Assembly (NCBI RefSeq): GCF_002177115.1
Contig: NZ_MVAG01000088.1
Coordinates: 32,288 to 96,287 of the forward strand
Reading direction: 5' to 3'
Source of the DNA: Chryseobacterium mucoviscidosis
GTDB taxonomy: Bacteria; Bacteroidota; Bacteroidia; Flavobacteriales; Weeksellaceae
DNA length: 64,000 nucleotides
Shown here in pieces: positions 8,867 to 17,800 of the stretch (its first letter is position 1; every line of letters begins with the position of its first letter). Below the pieces are notes generated by a model that saw only the letters and a list, made by a program, of their open reading frames with translations, ran no database searches and had not been told where the DNA came from. The position numbers were made by a program, and so were the translations under genes.

Positions 8867-9481
8867 ATGGATTACCCGAGTAAAGTTTTAGCGAAAGCAG
8901 TGGATGAAATTGCCGGATTGCCCGGTATCGGAAGAAAAACGGCTTTGCGTTTGGCGTTACATTTACTGAAACAGCCCAATTCCAGAGCGACGAGCCTTGG
9001 AAATTCTCTCATTAACCTCGTAAACGAAATAAAATACTGCAAAGAATGTCATAATTTTTCAGATTTTGAAATTTGTGAGATTTGCAGCAACGAGAAGCGA
9101 AATGATGAGGTGATCTGTATTGTGGAAGATGTACGCGATGTAATTGCTATTGAAAATACGGGAAAATACACAGGGAAATATTTAATTCTTGGGGGTAAAA
9201 TCTCTCCGATGGAAGGAGTAGGACCCAATCAGCTAAACATTCCGAGCATCGAAAAAAAACTGAATGACGGAAAGGTGAAGGAGTTTATTTTTGCGTTAAG
9301 CGCAACGATGGAAGGGGATACCACTGCTTATTATATCTATAAAAAATTTAAAAATTTTGAGGTAAACTTTTCCAGCATTGCAAGAGGAATTTCTGTAGGA
9401 GATGAGCTGGAATACGCAGATGAAATTTCTCTTGGAAGATCGATTATGAACAGGCTGCCTTATAATGAAGGAAATTCTTAA
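8867..9481 (+). CDS. recR: Recombination protein RecR
   Basis: The product has 204 residues, the standard RecR length. Visible features are the helix-hairpin-helix (LAKAVDEIAGLPGIGRKTALRLALHLL), the four-Cys zinc finger (YCKECHNFSDFEICEICS) and the Toprim domain (VICIVEDVRDVIAIENTGKYTGKYLILGG, later FALSATMEGDTTAYYI). RecR acts with RecO/RecF to load RecA at gaps. It is the first gene of a plus-strand run that continues into glycan genes, which start 20 bases after its stop. Confidence 0.97.
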   Translation: MDYPSKVLAKAVDEIAGLPGIGRKTALRLALHLLKQPNSRATSLGNSLINLVNEIKYCKECHNFSDFEICEICSNEKRNDEVICIVEDVRDVIAIENTGKYTGKYLILGGKISPMEGVGPNQLNIPSIEKKLNDGKVKEFIFALSATMEGDTTAYYIYKKFKNFEVNFSSIARGISVGDELEYADEISLGRSIMNRLPYNEGNS

Positions 9482-9500
9482 AATTAAAAGAAAATACTTC

Positions 9501-10655
9501 ATGGAAGCTGCATTTTCAAATATCCCAATATCAGAAAAACTGAAAACCTACAGTTTGGTCTGTATTTATCTTGCTGTAAATTCTCTTTTTATCATTAAAT
9601 ACGGAGAACAGTATAATATTCCAATTTTGGCAGGATATCTTATTATATTTTTCGGATTGGGTTTCTTTTATCTAAAATTTCATTTCAAAGAATTTTTTTA
9701 TAAAACGGCTTTTTTCCTGGGAATATTTTTCTTCTTTCTGTTTAGCATTTACCTGAATTATAAAGTAGATGGAAATACGCTGAATGTTGATCGCTGGTCG
9801 GCAATGGAAATCGGGATAAAGGCTGTTTTCAACGGACAGTATCCTTACAACATTCCGGATCATATGGAAAGGGAATCTTCCAATCTGCCGGTTCTTATTA
9901 TTTTTGGGATGCCTTTTTACCTGCTTTTCGGAAGTGTAGGCTATCTGCAGTCTTTTTCTTTCCTGCTTTTTGCTTATTTAATTTTTAAAATTTTTTCGGA
10001 TTACAGGCAGAGACTGGCTGTATTAATATTGCTTTTCCTTTCGCCAAGTTATTTGTGGGAAATTTATGTTAAAAGTGATTTGTTTTCCAATTTTATTATC
10101 ATTGTAGGATCGGTTTATTTAATTTGGGAAAAATTCATTAAAGAGAAAAAGATAAATTCTGCGGTTGTATCGTTTTTATCCGCTTTAATTTTACTCACGA
10201 GGCTTTCCGCGGTTATTCCGCTGACGGTTTTATTGTTTAAAAAGTTTGTTGATTTTTCAATAAAAGAAAAACTGCGTTTTACGGCTGTTTTTTTAGTTAC
10301 AGTGATTGCGGTCTGTTATATTTTCTTTCAAAACGCACCAGATTTTGATGTTTTTTTGAAGCATAATCCTTTTGCTATTCAGGGAGCAAAACAACCTTTG
10401 ATATTAAGTATTTCTTATATTGTTGCGGGCTGTATACTTTCATTTAAAGTAAAATCTTTTTATGAAACCCTGCTTTGGTCAGGAGTTTTACTGTTTATCT
10501 GTGTTTTTGTTCCGTTTGCGATGTTTTTCGCAGAATATGGCTATGAGAATATGATCGTTAATTCATATTTTGATATCAGTTTTTTCAATATGTCGATGCC
10601 GTTTGTAATGACCGCTTTAATTTTGGGCATTTTTAAAAATAATATAAAAGTATAG
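9501..10655 (+). CDS. Polytopic membrane protein, probably GT-C-type glycosyltransferase
   Basis: From the ATG at 9501 the product has about 384 residues with roughly ten hydrophobic segments. The first large loop holds DRWSAMEIGIKAVFNGQYPYNIPDH, similar to the catalytic loop region of lipid-linked-sugar (GT-C/GT87-like) transferases. I did not recognise a specific family. A start at 9465 would overlap the end of recR by 17 bases, so I prefer 9501. The stop codon TAG is immediately followed by the GT2 ATG, suggesting coupling and a shared surface-glycan pathway. Confidence 0.65.
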   Translation: MEAAFSNIPISEKLKTYSLVCIYLAVNSLFIIKYGEQYNIPILAGYLIIFFGLGFFYLKFHFKEFFYKTAFFLGIFFFFLFSIYLNYKVDGNTLNVDRWSAMEIGIKAVFNGQYPYNIPDHMERESSNLPVLIIFGMPFYLLFGSVGYLQSFSFLLFAYLIFKIFSDYRQRLAVLILLFLSPSYLWEIYVKSDLFSNFIIIVGSVYLIWEKFIKEKKINSAVVSFLSALILLTRLSAVIPLTVLLFKKFVDFSIKEKLRFTAVFLVTVIAVCYIFFQNAPDFDVFLKHNPFAIQGAKQPLILSISYIVAGCILSFKVKSFYETLLWSGVLLFICVFVPFAMFFAEYGYENMIVNSYFDISFFNMSMPFVMTALILGIFKNNIKV

Positions 10656-11465
10656 ATGGTTTCCGTAATTATTCCCATGTATAATGCTGCACAATCCATT
10701 GTTTCTGCTTTGGATTCTGTGAAAAATCAGACTTTTCCACTGGAGAAATTTGAAATTATCATTGTGAATGACGGTTCCACAGACGAAAGTGCTTCTAAGG
10801 TTACAGCTTACATTAAAGATCATTCTCAGCTTAATATAACTTTATTACATCAAAAAAACGGTGGGGTTTCGAGTGCAAGAAATACAGGTTTAAGAATTGC
10901 AAAAGGAGACTATATAGCCTTGTTGGATGCCGATGACGAGTGGGATTCCGCGAAAACTGAAAAACAGATCCAGTATTTTGAAAATAGTAATCTGAAAATA
11001 GATTTTCTTGCCACGGCGAGAAATAACAATAAAATTCTTTTTCCTTACCGTATAAAAAATGGTCTTGCAGAAATTACCTTTAAAAAGCTTTTGATAAGAA
11101 ACGAAGCACAGCCTTCTACGGTAATGTTCCGAAGAAAAGTTCTGGAAAATACAGGATATTTTGATGCCGAGCAGCGGTATGCGGAAGATGTAAACTACTG
11201 GATGAAGGTTTCCCTGAAAAATAAAATGTACATTCTGAATGAAAGTCTGGTTCTGGTAGGCAAAGGAAAAAGAAGTTTCGGGGTTTCGGGTTTGTCTGCA
11301 AATCTTCCCGAAATGGCAAAAGGTTTTAAAAAGAATCTGAAGGAAATGTATGATTTAAAAGAAATAAACTTTATTCAATATACCACATTTAAGCTTTTTT
11401 ATAAAGCAAAATATTTACTTTTGCTCCTTCGGACTTTTTATTATAATTTAAACAGAACAAAATAA
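10656..11465 (+). CDS. Family 2 glycosyltransferase
   Basis: The product has 269 residues with the GT-A fold of GT2. Visible are VSVIIPMYNAAQSI (residues 2-15), the nucleotide-binding IIVNDGSTDES, NGGVSSARNTGLRIAKGDYIALLDADDEW with the DxD-like metal site, and a later AEDVNYWMKVSL (acceptor-side ED). The enzyme transfers a sugar from a nucleotide donor; donor and acceptor are unknown. There are no bases between the previous stop and this ATG. Confidence 0.9.
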   Translation: MVSVIIPMYNAAQSIVSALDSVKNQTFPLEKFEIIIVNDGSTDESASKVTAYIKDHSQLNITLLHQKNGGVSSARNTGLRIAKGDYIALLDADDEWDSAKTEKQIQYFENSNLKIDFLATARNNNKILFPYRIKNGLAEITFKKLLIRNEAQPSTVMFRRKVLENTGYFDAEQRYAEDVNYWMKVSLKNKMYILNESLVLVGKGKRSFGVSGLSANLPEMAKGFKKNLKEMYDLKEINFIQYTTFKLFYKAKYLLLLLRTFYYNLNRTK

Positions 11466-11483
11466 ACATTTCACAAGTATCAA

Positions 11484-12614
11484 ATGAAAATACTCATCAC
11501 AGGGGGAGCCGGATTTATTGGAAGTAAGTTGTCTTTAGAACTTAAGAAGAAGGGGTATGAAGTTACGGTTCTGGATAATCTTTCTTCTCAGATCCACGGA
11601 GAAAATCCTGATGAGGATTCGCCTTTGTACAGAAATATTTTAGGGAATGTAAATTTCATTAAAGGAGATGTTGCTCATTTTGAAGACTGGGAAAAAGCGA
11701 TTGAAGGGCAGGATGTTATTGTACACTTTGCGGCAGAGACCGGTACCGGACAATCCATGTACCAAATCGAGAAATATACGGATGTGAATGTTTCCGGAAC
11801 GGCAAAAATGCTGGATATCCTCGTAAATAAACCCCATCAGGTAAAAAAAGTGATTATTGCTTCTTCCAGAGCGGTTTATGGAGAAGGAAAATATCTTCAT
11901 CCCGAATTGGGACTGATTTATCCAAGACCCAGAAACGTGGAAGAGATGCGAAAAGGAAATTTTGAAATTATTTATCCCGACGGGCAGATTCTTCGCGCTT
12001 TGCCAACGGACGAAGAGTCTAAAATACATCCGACTTCCATCTACGGAATTACAAAATATACACAGGAACAGATGGTAATGACTGCCTGTTCTTCTATGGG
12101 AGTTGCTCCGGTTGCGTTGAGGTTTCAGAACGTTTACGGAGAAGGACAGTCTCTTCTAAATCCTTACACAGGAATTTTATCTATTTTTTCGTCCCAGATT
12201 CTTAACGGAAACGATATTAATGTTTTTGAAGACGGAAACGAATCCAGAGATTTCATTCATGTGGATGATGCCGTGGAAGCAACAATTCGTTGTATTGAAA
12301 ATGATGCAGCGAACGGCGAAGTTTTCAACGTGGGAACTGGGGTTTCTACCGCAGTAACTACGGTAGCGGAAAATTTCAGAAAATTTTACAATGTCGATTT
12401 TGAAATTAATGTTTCCGGGCAGTTTCGTTTAGGAGACATCAGACATAATTTTGCAGACATCAGTAAGATTAAATCAAAATTAAATTTTCAGCCGAAAATA
12501 TCTTTTGAAGAAGGAATGTCTAAGTTTACCCATTGGGTTCTGCAACAGAATATTCAGGATGTAAAGTTCAAAGAATCTCTGGAAGAAATGAAAGTAAAAG
12601 GACTTTTAAAATGA
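11484..12614 (+). CDS. NAD-dependent nucleotide-sugar epimerase/dehydratase
   Basis: The product has 376 residues and is an extended SDR. The NAD-binding motif is ITGGAGFIGSKL (residues 4-15), VHFAAETGTGQSM marks the cofactor loop, and the catalytic SSRAVYGE... and SIYGITKYTQEQ (YxxxK) are present. RFQNVYGEGQSL and DESRDFIHVDDAVEA-like segments are typical of GalE/RmlD-like epimerases. It resembles bacterial dTDP-sugar 4-epimerases, but the substrate cannot be fixed. It supplies a sugar nucleotide to the neighbouring transferases and overlaps the next gene by ATGA. Confidence 0.85.
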   Translation: MKILITGGAGFIGSKLSLELKKKGYEVTVLDNLSSQIHGENPDEDSPLYRNILGNVNFIKGDVAHFEDWEKAIEGQDVIVHFAAETGTGQSMYQIEKYTDVNVSGTAKMLDILVNKPHQVKKVIIASSRAVYGEGKYLHPELGLIYPRPRNVEEMRKGNFEIIYPDGQILRALPTDEESKIHPTSIYGITKYTQEQMVMTACSSMGVAPVALRFQNVYGEGQSLLNPYTGILSIFSSQILNGNDINVFEDGNESRDFIHVDDAVEATIRCIENDAANGEVFNVGTGVSTAVTTVAENFRKFYNVDFEINVSGQFRLGDIRHNFADISKIKSKLNFQPKISFEEGMSKFTHWVLQQNIQDVKFKESLEEMKVKGLLK

Positions 12615-13642
12615 TTGCTTTAAAGGGTAAAAAAATACTTTTTCTGTCGGTTAGTTTTTTTAAATATGAAAAAGCCATAGCAAAAAGACTTTCTGAACTG
12701 GGTGCTGAAGTGGATTTTTATGATGAAAGACCTTCCAATTCCAATTTTTCGAAGGGTATTATCCGTCTTAATAAAAGATTCTACCATCTTAAAATAAACA
12801 ATTATTATAACCGGATTCTTGAAGAAATTAAAGACAAAGAATACGATTATTTTTTCCTGATAAAAGGAGAGGCCATTCCTGTTTTTTTTCTTGAAAAAAT
12901 AAAGAATGATAATCCCGGAATGGAAATGATTTACTACAATTTTGATCCATTGACGGAATATCCCAATCTGATTGAAAATCTTAAATATTTCGACAAAAAG
13001 TTTACGTTTGAATACAATGATTCGGTAAAATATAACATAAGCTTCAGACCTTTGTTTTATGTGGATGAATATAAAAGTTTACAACAGTATTCTCAGAAAC
13101 CGGAATATGACATTGTTTTTATCGGAAGCGCTCATACGGATCGTTATATTGTAGGAGAAAAGATCAGAGTAATGGCAGATCGGCTGAATCTGAAATCTTA
13201 CTTTTATTACTATGCAATGGGAAGAATCGCATTCCGACTGAAAAAGATGATTGATAAAAACCTGAAGCAGTTTGACATTACAAAAGTAAGTTTTGATAAA
13301 CTGAATCATCATCAGATCATCGATTTTTACAAAAAAACAAAATCTGTCCTGGATATTAATAAACCATTTCAGAATGGCTTAACCATAAGAACCTTTGAGG
13401 TATTGGCTTCGGGAAGAAAATTAATTACCACCAATTCGGATATCAAAAATTATCCTTTTTACTGTCCTGAAAATATTTTGGTGATCGATCGGGAAGATAT
13501 TCAGTTGAAACCTGAATTTTTTGTATCAGATTTTAAAGAAATAGATCAGGAAGTTTTATATAAGATGTCTTTGGATTCCTTTATAGACTGTCTTTTTGGA
13601 GAAGATCAGAATGATTACTGGAATTCTTTCAGAAATAATTAA
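12611..13642 (+). CDS. CgeB-like glycosyltransferase
   Basis: From the ATG at 12611, which overlaps the epimerase stop as ATGA, the product is 343 residues. The N terminus (KGKKILFLSVSFFKYEKAIAKRLSELGAEVDFYDER) is Rossmann-like. The C-terminal part (NKPFQNGLTIRTFEVLASGRKLITTN) matches the nucleotide-sugar site of CgeB/GT4-like enzymes. A longer frame from 12533 would overlap the epimerase by 82 bases and is unlikely. It is the last gene of the glycan run and is closed by a strong hairpin at 13671. Confidence 0.75.
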   Translation: MIALKGKKILFLSVSFFKYEKAIAKRLSELGAEVDFYDERPSNSNFSKGIIRLNKRFYHLKINNYYNRILEEIKDKEYDYFFLIKGEAIPVFFLEKIKNDNPGMEMIYYNFDPLTEYPNLIENLKYFDKKFTFEYNDSVKYNISFRPLFYVDEYKSLQQYSQKPEYDIVFIGSAHTDRYIVGEKIRVMADRLNLKSYFYYYAMGRIAFRLKKMIDKNLKQFDITKVSFDKLNHHQIIDFYKKTKSVLDINKPFQNGLTIRTFEVLASGRKLITTNSDIKNYPFYCPENILVIDREDIQLKPEFFVSDFKEIDQEVLYKMSLDSFIDCLFGEDQNDYWNSFRNN

Positions 13643-13670
13643 AGTAAAATTCCACCGGTATAAACCACAA

Positions 13671-13698
13671 AAAAAGCAACTCGATCGAGTTGCTTTTT
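13671..13698. terminator. Bidirectional terminator between glycan run and secG
   Basis: AAAAAGCAACTCGA and its exact complement form a 14-bp fully palindromic stem with flanking A and T runs. It can end both the plus-strand glycan operon and the minus-strand secG transcript. Confidence 0.85.
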
Positions 13699-13721
13699 AT
13701 ATATGTAAAAATAAAATTTAC

Positions 13722-14075
13722 TTACTTTGTTGGCGCAGGAGTCTGAGCCGGAGTAGTTGTTGTAGAAGCAGCAGGAGATGAAGATTGCTTAGCCGGAGCT
13801 TCTTTTTTTGCAGGCGCCTGAACCGGAGCTGTTGCCGAAGGCTTCCCTGTAATTACAACGCTTAAAAGAATAAGAACGATAATTGTTCCTCCTAAAGTCC
13901 ATGTTGCTTTCTCCATAAAGTCGTTGGTTCTTTGTACTCCAAACTGAGCAGAAGATGCTCCTCCGAAAGTACTGGAAAGACCTCCTCCTTTAGGATTTTG
14001 AGCCATAACGATGATAACCAATAAAATACTGGCGATCATAATAAGAACCATCAATAGTATAAATATAGAATCCAT
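13722..14075 (-). CDS. secG: Preprotein translocase subunit SecG
   Basis: From the ATG at 14073-14075 the product is 117 residues. It has two membrane helices (IFILLMVLIMIASILLVIIVMAQ and WTLGGTIIVLILLSVVITG) separated by the SecG signature QNPKGGGLSSTFGGASSAQFGVQRTNDFMEKATW. The Ala/Pro/Thr-rich tail (QAPAKKEAPAKQ...) is common in Bacteroidota SecG. It is part of the SecYEG channel. The in-frame ATG at 14129 adds 18 charged residues before the first helix and is unlikely. Confidence 0.93.
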   Translation of the reverse strand: MDSIFILLMVLIMIASILLVIIVMAQNPKGGGLSSTFGGASSAQFGVQRTNDFMEKATWTLGGTIIVLILLSVVITGKPSATAPVQAPAKKEAPAKQSSSPAASTTTTPAQTPAPTK

Positions 14076-14160
14076 TAATTTGATATCTTTTTGAATGGGC
14101 AAATTTAATCTTTTTTTACCGAATGACAAAGAAAGATATTATAAATGTTAACAAAAATAA

Positions 14161-14188
14161 AAAACGGCAACAACTGTTGCCGTTTTTT
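14161..14188 (-). terminator. Terminator after M16-like gene
   Basis: The AAAACGGCAACA/TGTTGCCGTTTT stem is symmetric with T runs on both sides. It lies 20 bases past the stop codon of the M16-like gene. Confidence 0.8.
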
Positions 14189-14207
14189 CTGTAAAAACAG
14201 AAGGTTT

Positions 14208-16253
14208 TTATTTAAAATCAGAATCTTTCGCCTGATTCACTTCGTACGATTTTACGTTCATTGTCATATCCATTCCCATTTGGCTTACGGTAATGGTATA
14301 AGGCATTTTCACGCCTGCAACATCTTTGTAATCTGAGTATGTTGTAGGAACAGTCATGGTTTGTCCCATCGCTTTTACTGTTTTTGTTTCTCCGGTTTTA
14401 AGACCTGTTTTTACGCTGTAATAGTAAGTGTTATCACCATTTTTTACAGCATAAGAATCTTCACCGCCGATTTTTTCAATTCCTGCAAGTTTGTAGTCAG
14501 CAGATTTTGCAAAACCAAGCTCTGGGAAAAGTTCAGTATTTTTAAGCTTTTCAGCAATTTGCTCAGGTTTCATTTCCACTTTTTTCCCCATTTGTTCAGA
14601 ATATCCTGTCTTTCCGTCGAATACCTGTTTCTGAAGAGTCTGTCCCATACCTGTCACAGTAGTAAGTTCTTTTCCTCCTTTCGCTTTCATCATTTTCAGA
14701 TCGATATTCTGTCCCTGCATAGACATGGAAGCATTTACGGTGTAAGAAGAAACTTTATCGATGTTTGCTTTTCCTCCAATTGCGTTGATGTATTTATCTG
14801 CAACAGAAGCAACAGTAACTCCTGCATCCACTTTCTGTGTTGTTGGTTTTGCTACAGGATTGGCTTCTTTATCAAAATATTTTACCGGATATCCTAATTT
14901 TTCCAGACCTTCAGAAATATCTGCTGCTTTTCCGGCAATGAAAATTCTGCTCTGGTTAGGAAGAATAGTAGATTTTACAGCATTAGAAACATCGGCAGCC
15001 GTTACTTTATCAATAGATTTCAGATAATTGGTATAAAAATCATCAGGAAGATTCTGTACTTTCTGGTTTAAAGCAAATCTTGCAATGGTCGCAGGCTGCT
15101 CCAGAGACATGATGAAAGAACCTTTCAGTTTAGCTTTTGCATTTTCAAGTTCTTCAGGCTTAACGGTAGAAATCGCGTTAAGTTCATTCATAAATTCCTT
15201 TACTGCCTTATCCGTAACTTCATTTCTTACACTTGCGCTTGCAGAAAACTGCGGAGAATATTTGCTTGCGCTAAGATTGGAGTATGCACCGTAAGTAAAA
15301 CCGTTTTTCTCACGAAGGTTCATGAAAAGTCTTGCTTCACCGCCACCACCAAGAATGTAATTGGCAATCGTTGCAGGGAAGTAGTTAGGATCTTTCATTT
15401 TCAGCGTGTTCAGGTTGTTCAAAGAAACCACAGACTGTACCGCAGAAGGAACATCCACTACGTTAATTTCCGTTTTAGCAACATTAGAAGCCGGTTCTAA
15501 AGGAGAAATTGGAGTATTTGCTTTTTTCCATCCACTGAACGCTTTTTCAACCATAGGTTTTACCTGATCGAATTTTACGTCTCCAACAATTACCAGATAA
15601 GCATTGTCCGGAGCGTAATATTTTTTGTACGTATTCTGTACATCAGCCAATTGAATTTTGTTGATTGATTCTACTGTTTCAAATTCTCCTCTTGATGTAT
15701 TTTTACCATACATTAAAGCGTTAGAAACCTTTGAAGCAATAGAAGAAGCATTTTTCTCTTCAGATTTTAAACCTTCAATTGCTCTGTCTTTAGAATTCTG
15801 GATCTCTTCAGCAGAAAATTTAGGATTGATGATCGCATCTGCCATCAGGTTAAGAACCTGAGGAAAATATTTTGAAAGTGAATTTGCCGCAGCTCCGTTA
15901 GAAGAAAAGTTTAAGTTCGCTCCAAGATAATCCACCTTTTTGTTGAATTCATCCTTGCTCATGTTAGTGGTTCCGTTTTCGAACTGTTCTGCCATGATTT
16001 CGCTTACGCCTGCTACACTACCTTCATAATAAGGTGCTCTGTCCATGCTAAGACTTGCGCTTACTCTCGGAAGTTTATTGTTTTCCACCACCATTACCGT
16101 AAGTCCGTTGCTTAGCTGGAAAGTTTTTGGCTTTGCAATGTTAATGGCCGGAGTTGGTCCCGGTTTTGGCATGGCATTAAGATCTATCTTTTGTGCTGAA
16201 ACCATTCCTGCGAAGAAAAATGCTGCAGCTATATATGTTAATTGCTTTTTCAT
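14208..16253 (-). CDS. M16-family protein lacking the zinc motif, with C-terminal lipoprotein-sorting-like domain
   Basis: The product has 681 residues with a signal peptide ending at SAQ. Residues ~40-460 follow the M16 peptidase fold (FQLSNGLTVMVVENNKLPRVSASLSMDR, later EARLFMNLREKNGFTYGAYS, the substrate-binding R/Y motif). The place of HxxEH reads EIMAEQFENGT, so the zinc site is absent. The last ~200 residues (YINAIGGKANIDKVSSYTVNASMSMQGQ...) resemble the LolA-like fold of threshold outer-membrane proteins. With the active M16 gene 49 bases upstream it probably forms a two-subunit processing protease, as in MPP-like pairs. Confidence 0.85.
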   Translation of the reverse strand: MKKQLTYIAAAFFFAGMVSAQKIDLNAMPKPGPTPAINIAKPKTFQLSNGLTVMVVENNKLPRVSASLSMDRAPYYEGSVAGVSEIMAEQFENGTTNMSKDEFNKKVDYLGANLNFSSNGAAANSLSKYFPQVLNLMADAIINPKFSAEEIQNSKDRAIEGLKSEEKNASSIASKVSNALMYGKNTSRGEFETVESINKIQLADVQNTYKKYYAPDNAYLVIVGDVKFDQVKPMVEKAFSGWKKANTPISPLEPASNVAKTEINVVDVPSAVQSVVSLNNLNTLKMKDPNYFPATIANYILGGGGEARLFMNLREKNGFTYGAYSNLSASKYSPQFSASASVRNEVTDKAVKEFMNELNAISTVKPEELENAKAKLKGSFIMSLEQPATIARFALNQKVQNLPDDFYTNYLKSIDKVTAADVSNAVKSTILPNQSRIFIAGKAADISEGLEKLGYPVKYFDKEANPVAKPTTQKVDAGVTVASVADKYINAIGGKANIDKVSSYTVNASMSMQGQNIDLKMMKAKGGKELTTVTGMGQTLQKQVFDGKTGYSEQMGKKVEMKPEQIAEKLKNTELFPELGFAKSADYKLAGIEKIGGEDSYAVKNGDNTYYYSVKTGLKTGETKTVKAMGQTMTVPTTYSDYKDVAGVKMPYTITVSQMGMDMTMNVKSYEVNQAKDSDFK

Positions 16254-16302
16254 TTGTAAAAATTTAATTTTTAATAATCATTTTAACCTAATTACCGGTA
16301 GA

Positions 16303-17616
16303 TTACTTCTTCTCAGGTACGTAATTGATGATTATTCTTTGGTTGGAATTAAGATACTTTTTAGCTGCATTCTGAAGATCCTGTCTTGTGATGCTTCTGT
16401 AGATATCAATTTCTTTGTTAATCAGGTTTGTATTGCCCATCAAAACGTGGTTGGTTGCCAGTGAAGCAGCAATCCCCTGAATATTGGAATTAGAATTTAC
16501 AAACTGGTTTTCAAACTGGTTCTGAAGTTTTTGATAATCTTCCTCAGAAATTAAAGTCGTCTGCAGTTTTTTGATCTCTGCATCGATGTCTGCCTGCAAA
16601 GTAGCCTTTGTGGTTTGTCCCATCGGGATCGCAAAGAATGCAAAAATACCGTAGTCTTCAAGACCTTGGTTGAAAGCCTGTACCTGAAGCGCTTTTTTAT
16701 CCTGATCTACTAATTTTTTGTATAAAACAGAAGATTTTCCGCTGCTTAAATAAGAAGAAAGCATATCTAAAATGTAAGCATCTTTCTCTTTATTACCCGG
16801 CGTTCTGTAAGCAAATACATAAGCAGGAAGCTGAATATTCGGATCCGTAGCCGTTACTTCTTTTTCCTGAGTGATAGGAGCGTCTTTCGGGAAATCTTTC
16901 GGGTAAACTGTTCCTTTTGGAATTCCTCCGTAGTATTCCTTAATCCATTTTTTAGTCTGTTCAGGCTTAATGTCTCCTGCTACCACCAAAGTAGCGTTGT
17001 TCGGAACATAATATTTCTTATAAAATGCCTGAAACTCTTCTAATTTCGCAGCATTAAGATCCTCCATAGAACCGATTGTAGGCCAGTTGTATGGGTGATT
17101 AGTGAATAAATTTTTCTGTACTGTTGTGAAAAGATTTCCGTAAGGCTGGTTATCCATTCTCAATCTTTTTTCTTCCTTTACAACCTCTCTTTGAGTATCT
17201 ACACCAACCTGATTAATCACCGCATGGCGCATTCTCTCAGCCTCCATCCAAAGACCCAACTGCTCGTTGTTTGATGGGAAAGTTTCGTAATAATACGTTC
17301 TGTCATTCGTTGTGTTAGCGTTGTTTTGTCCCCCGTTTGAAGAAACTATTTTGAACCAGTCACCTCTTTTGATGTTGGGTGTTCCTTCAAATAAAAGATG
17401 CTCGAAGAAGTGTGCAAAACCTGTTCTTCCTTTTACCTCGTCTTTTGCACCTACGTGATACATTACCCCTGTTGTTACAACCGGAGCCGAGTTGTCCTGA
17501 TGAAGAATTACGTGAAGACCATTTGGTAAGTCATACTCTTCGAATTTAATTTGTTGTGCATTAAGAGCCATTCCGAAGAAAGCCGCTGCAGCAACAGAAA
17601 GAAGTCGCTTTTTCAT
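16303..17616 (-). CDS. Zinc-dependent M16 peptidase (active subunit)
   Basis: The product has 437 residues with a signal peptide (MKKRLLSVAAAAFFGMALNAQ). The inverted zinc motif HxxEH is intact (GFAHFFEHLLFEG, H69, E72, H73), and the downstream Glu ligand region fits SMEDLNAAKLEEF. The C-terminal half has the second M16 domain (YAFRTPGNKEKDAYILDMLSSYLSSGKSSVLYKKL). It is exported, so it acts in the periplasm on peptides or proteins. It is first in an operon with the inactive M16-like gene. Confidence 0.92.
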   Translation of the reverse strand: MKKRLLSVAAAAFFGMALNAQQIKFEEYDLPNGLHVILHQDNSAPVVTTGVMYHVGAKDEVKGRTGFAHFFEHLLFEGTPNIKRGDWFKIVSSNGGQNNANTTNDRTYYYETFPSNNEQLGLWMEAERMRHAVINQVGVDTQREVVKEEKRLRMDNQPYGNLFTTVQKNLFTNHPYNWPTIGSMEDLNAAKLEEFQAFYKKYYVPNNATLVVAGDIKPEQTKKWIKEYYGGIPKGTVYPKDFPKDAPITQEKEVTATDPNIQLPAYVFAYRTPGNKEKDAYILDMLSSYLSSGKSSVLYKKLVDQDKKALQVQAFNQGLEDYGIFAFFAIPMGQTTKATLQADIDAEIKKLQTTLISEEDYQKLQNQFENQFVNSNSNIQGIAASLATNHVLMGNTNLINKEIDIYRSITRQDLQNAAKKYLNSNQRIIINYVPEKK

Positions 17617-17645
17617 AAAGTAGAAATTGTTTTGTCAATTAGTTC

Positions 17646-17678
17646 CAAAAATACATTAATTGTTACATTATAATCAAA
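17646..17678 (-). promoter_or_regulatory. Promoter of the M16 operon
   Basis: On the minus strand a TTTG (-33, plus coordinates 17675-17678) is followed 21 bases later by TATTTTTG (-7, 17646-17653). This is the flavobacterial promoter pattern, and it lies 30 bases before the ATG. Confidence 0.55.
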
Positions 17679-17770
17679 ATAAAATTAGCTTTAAAAGCAC
17701 TTCTTTGAAATAAAATTTTATTATGTTAAAAAGTGGTATCATATTTTCAGTGAAAGTTTAGAATAAAAAT

Positions 17771-17778
17771 TAATTTTG
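17771..17778 (+). promoter_or_regulatory. -7 box before the histidine kinase gene
   Basis: TAATTTTG matches TAnnTTTG and is 22 bases before the kinase ATG at 17801. Confidence 0.45.
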
Positions 17779-17800
17779 TAAAACAGAAACCATTATTGTA

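Noticed and set aside
12533..12610. Longer start of the CgeB-like gene
   Set aside because: It would overlap the epimerase gene by 82 bases; the ATGA overlap at 12611 is a typical coupled start.
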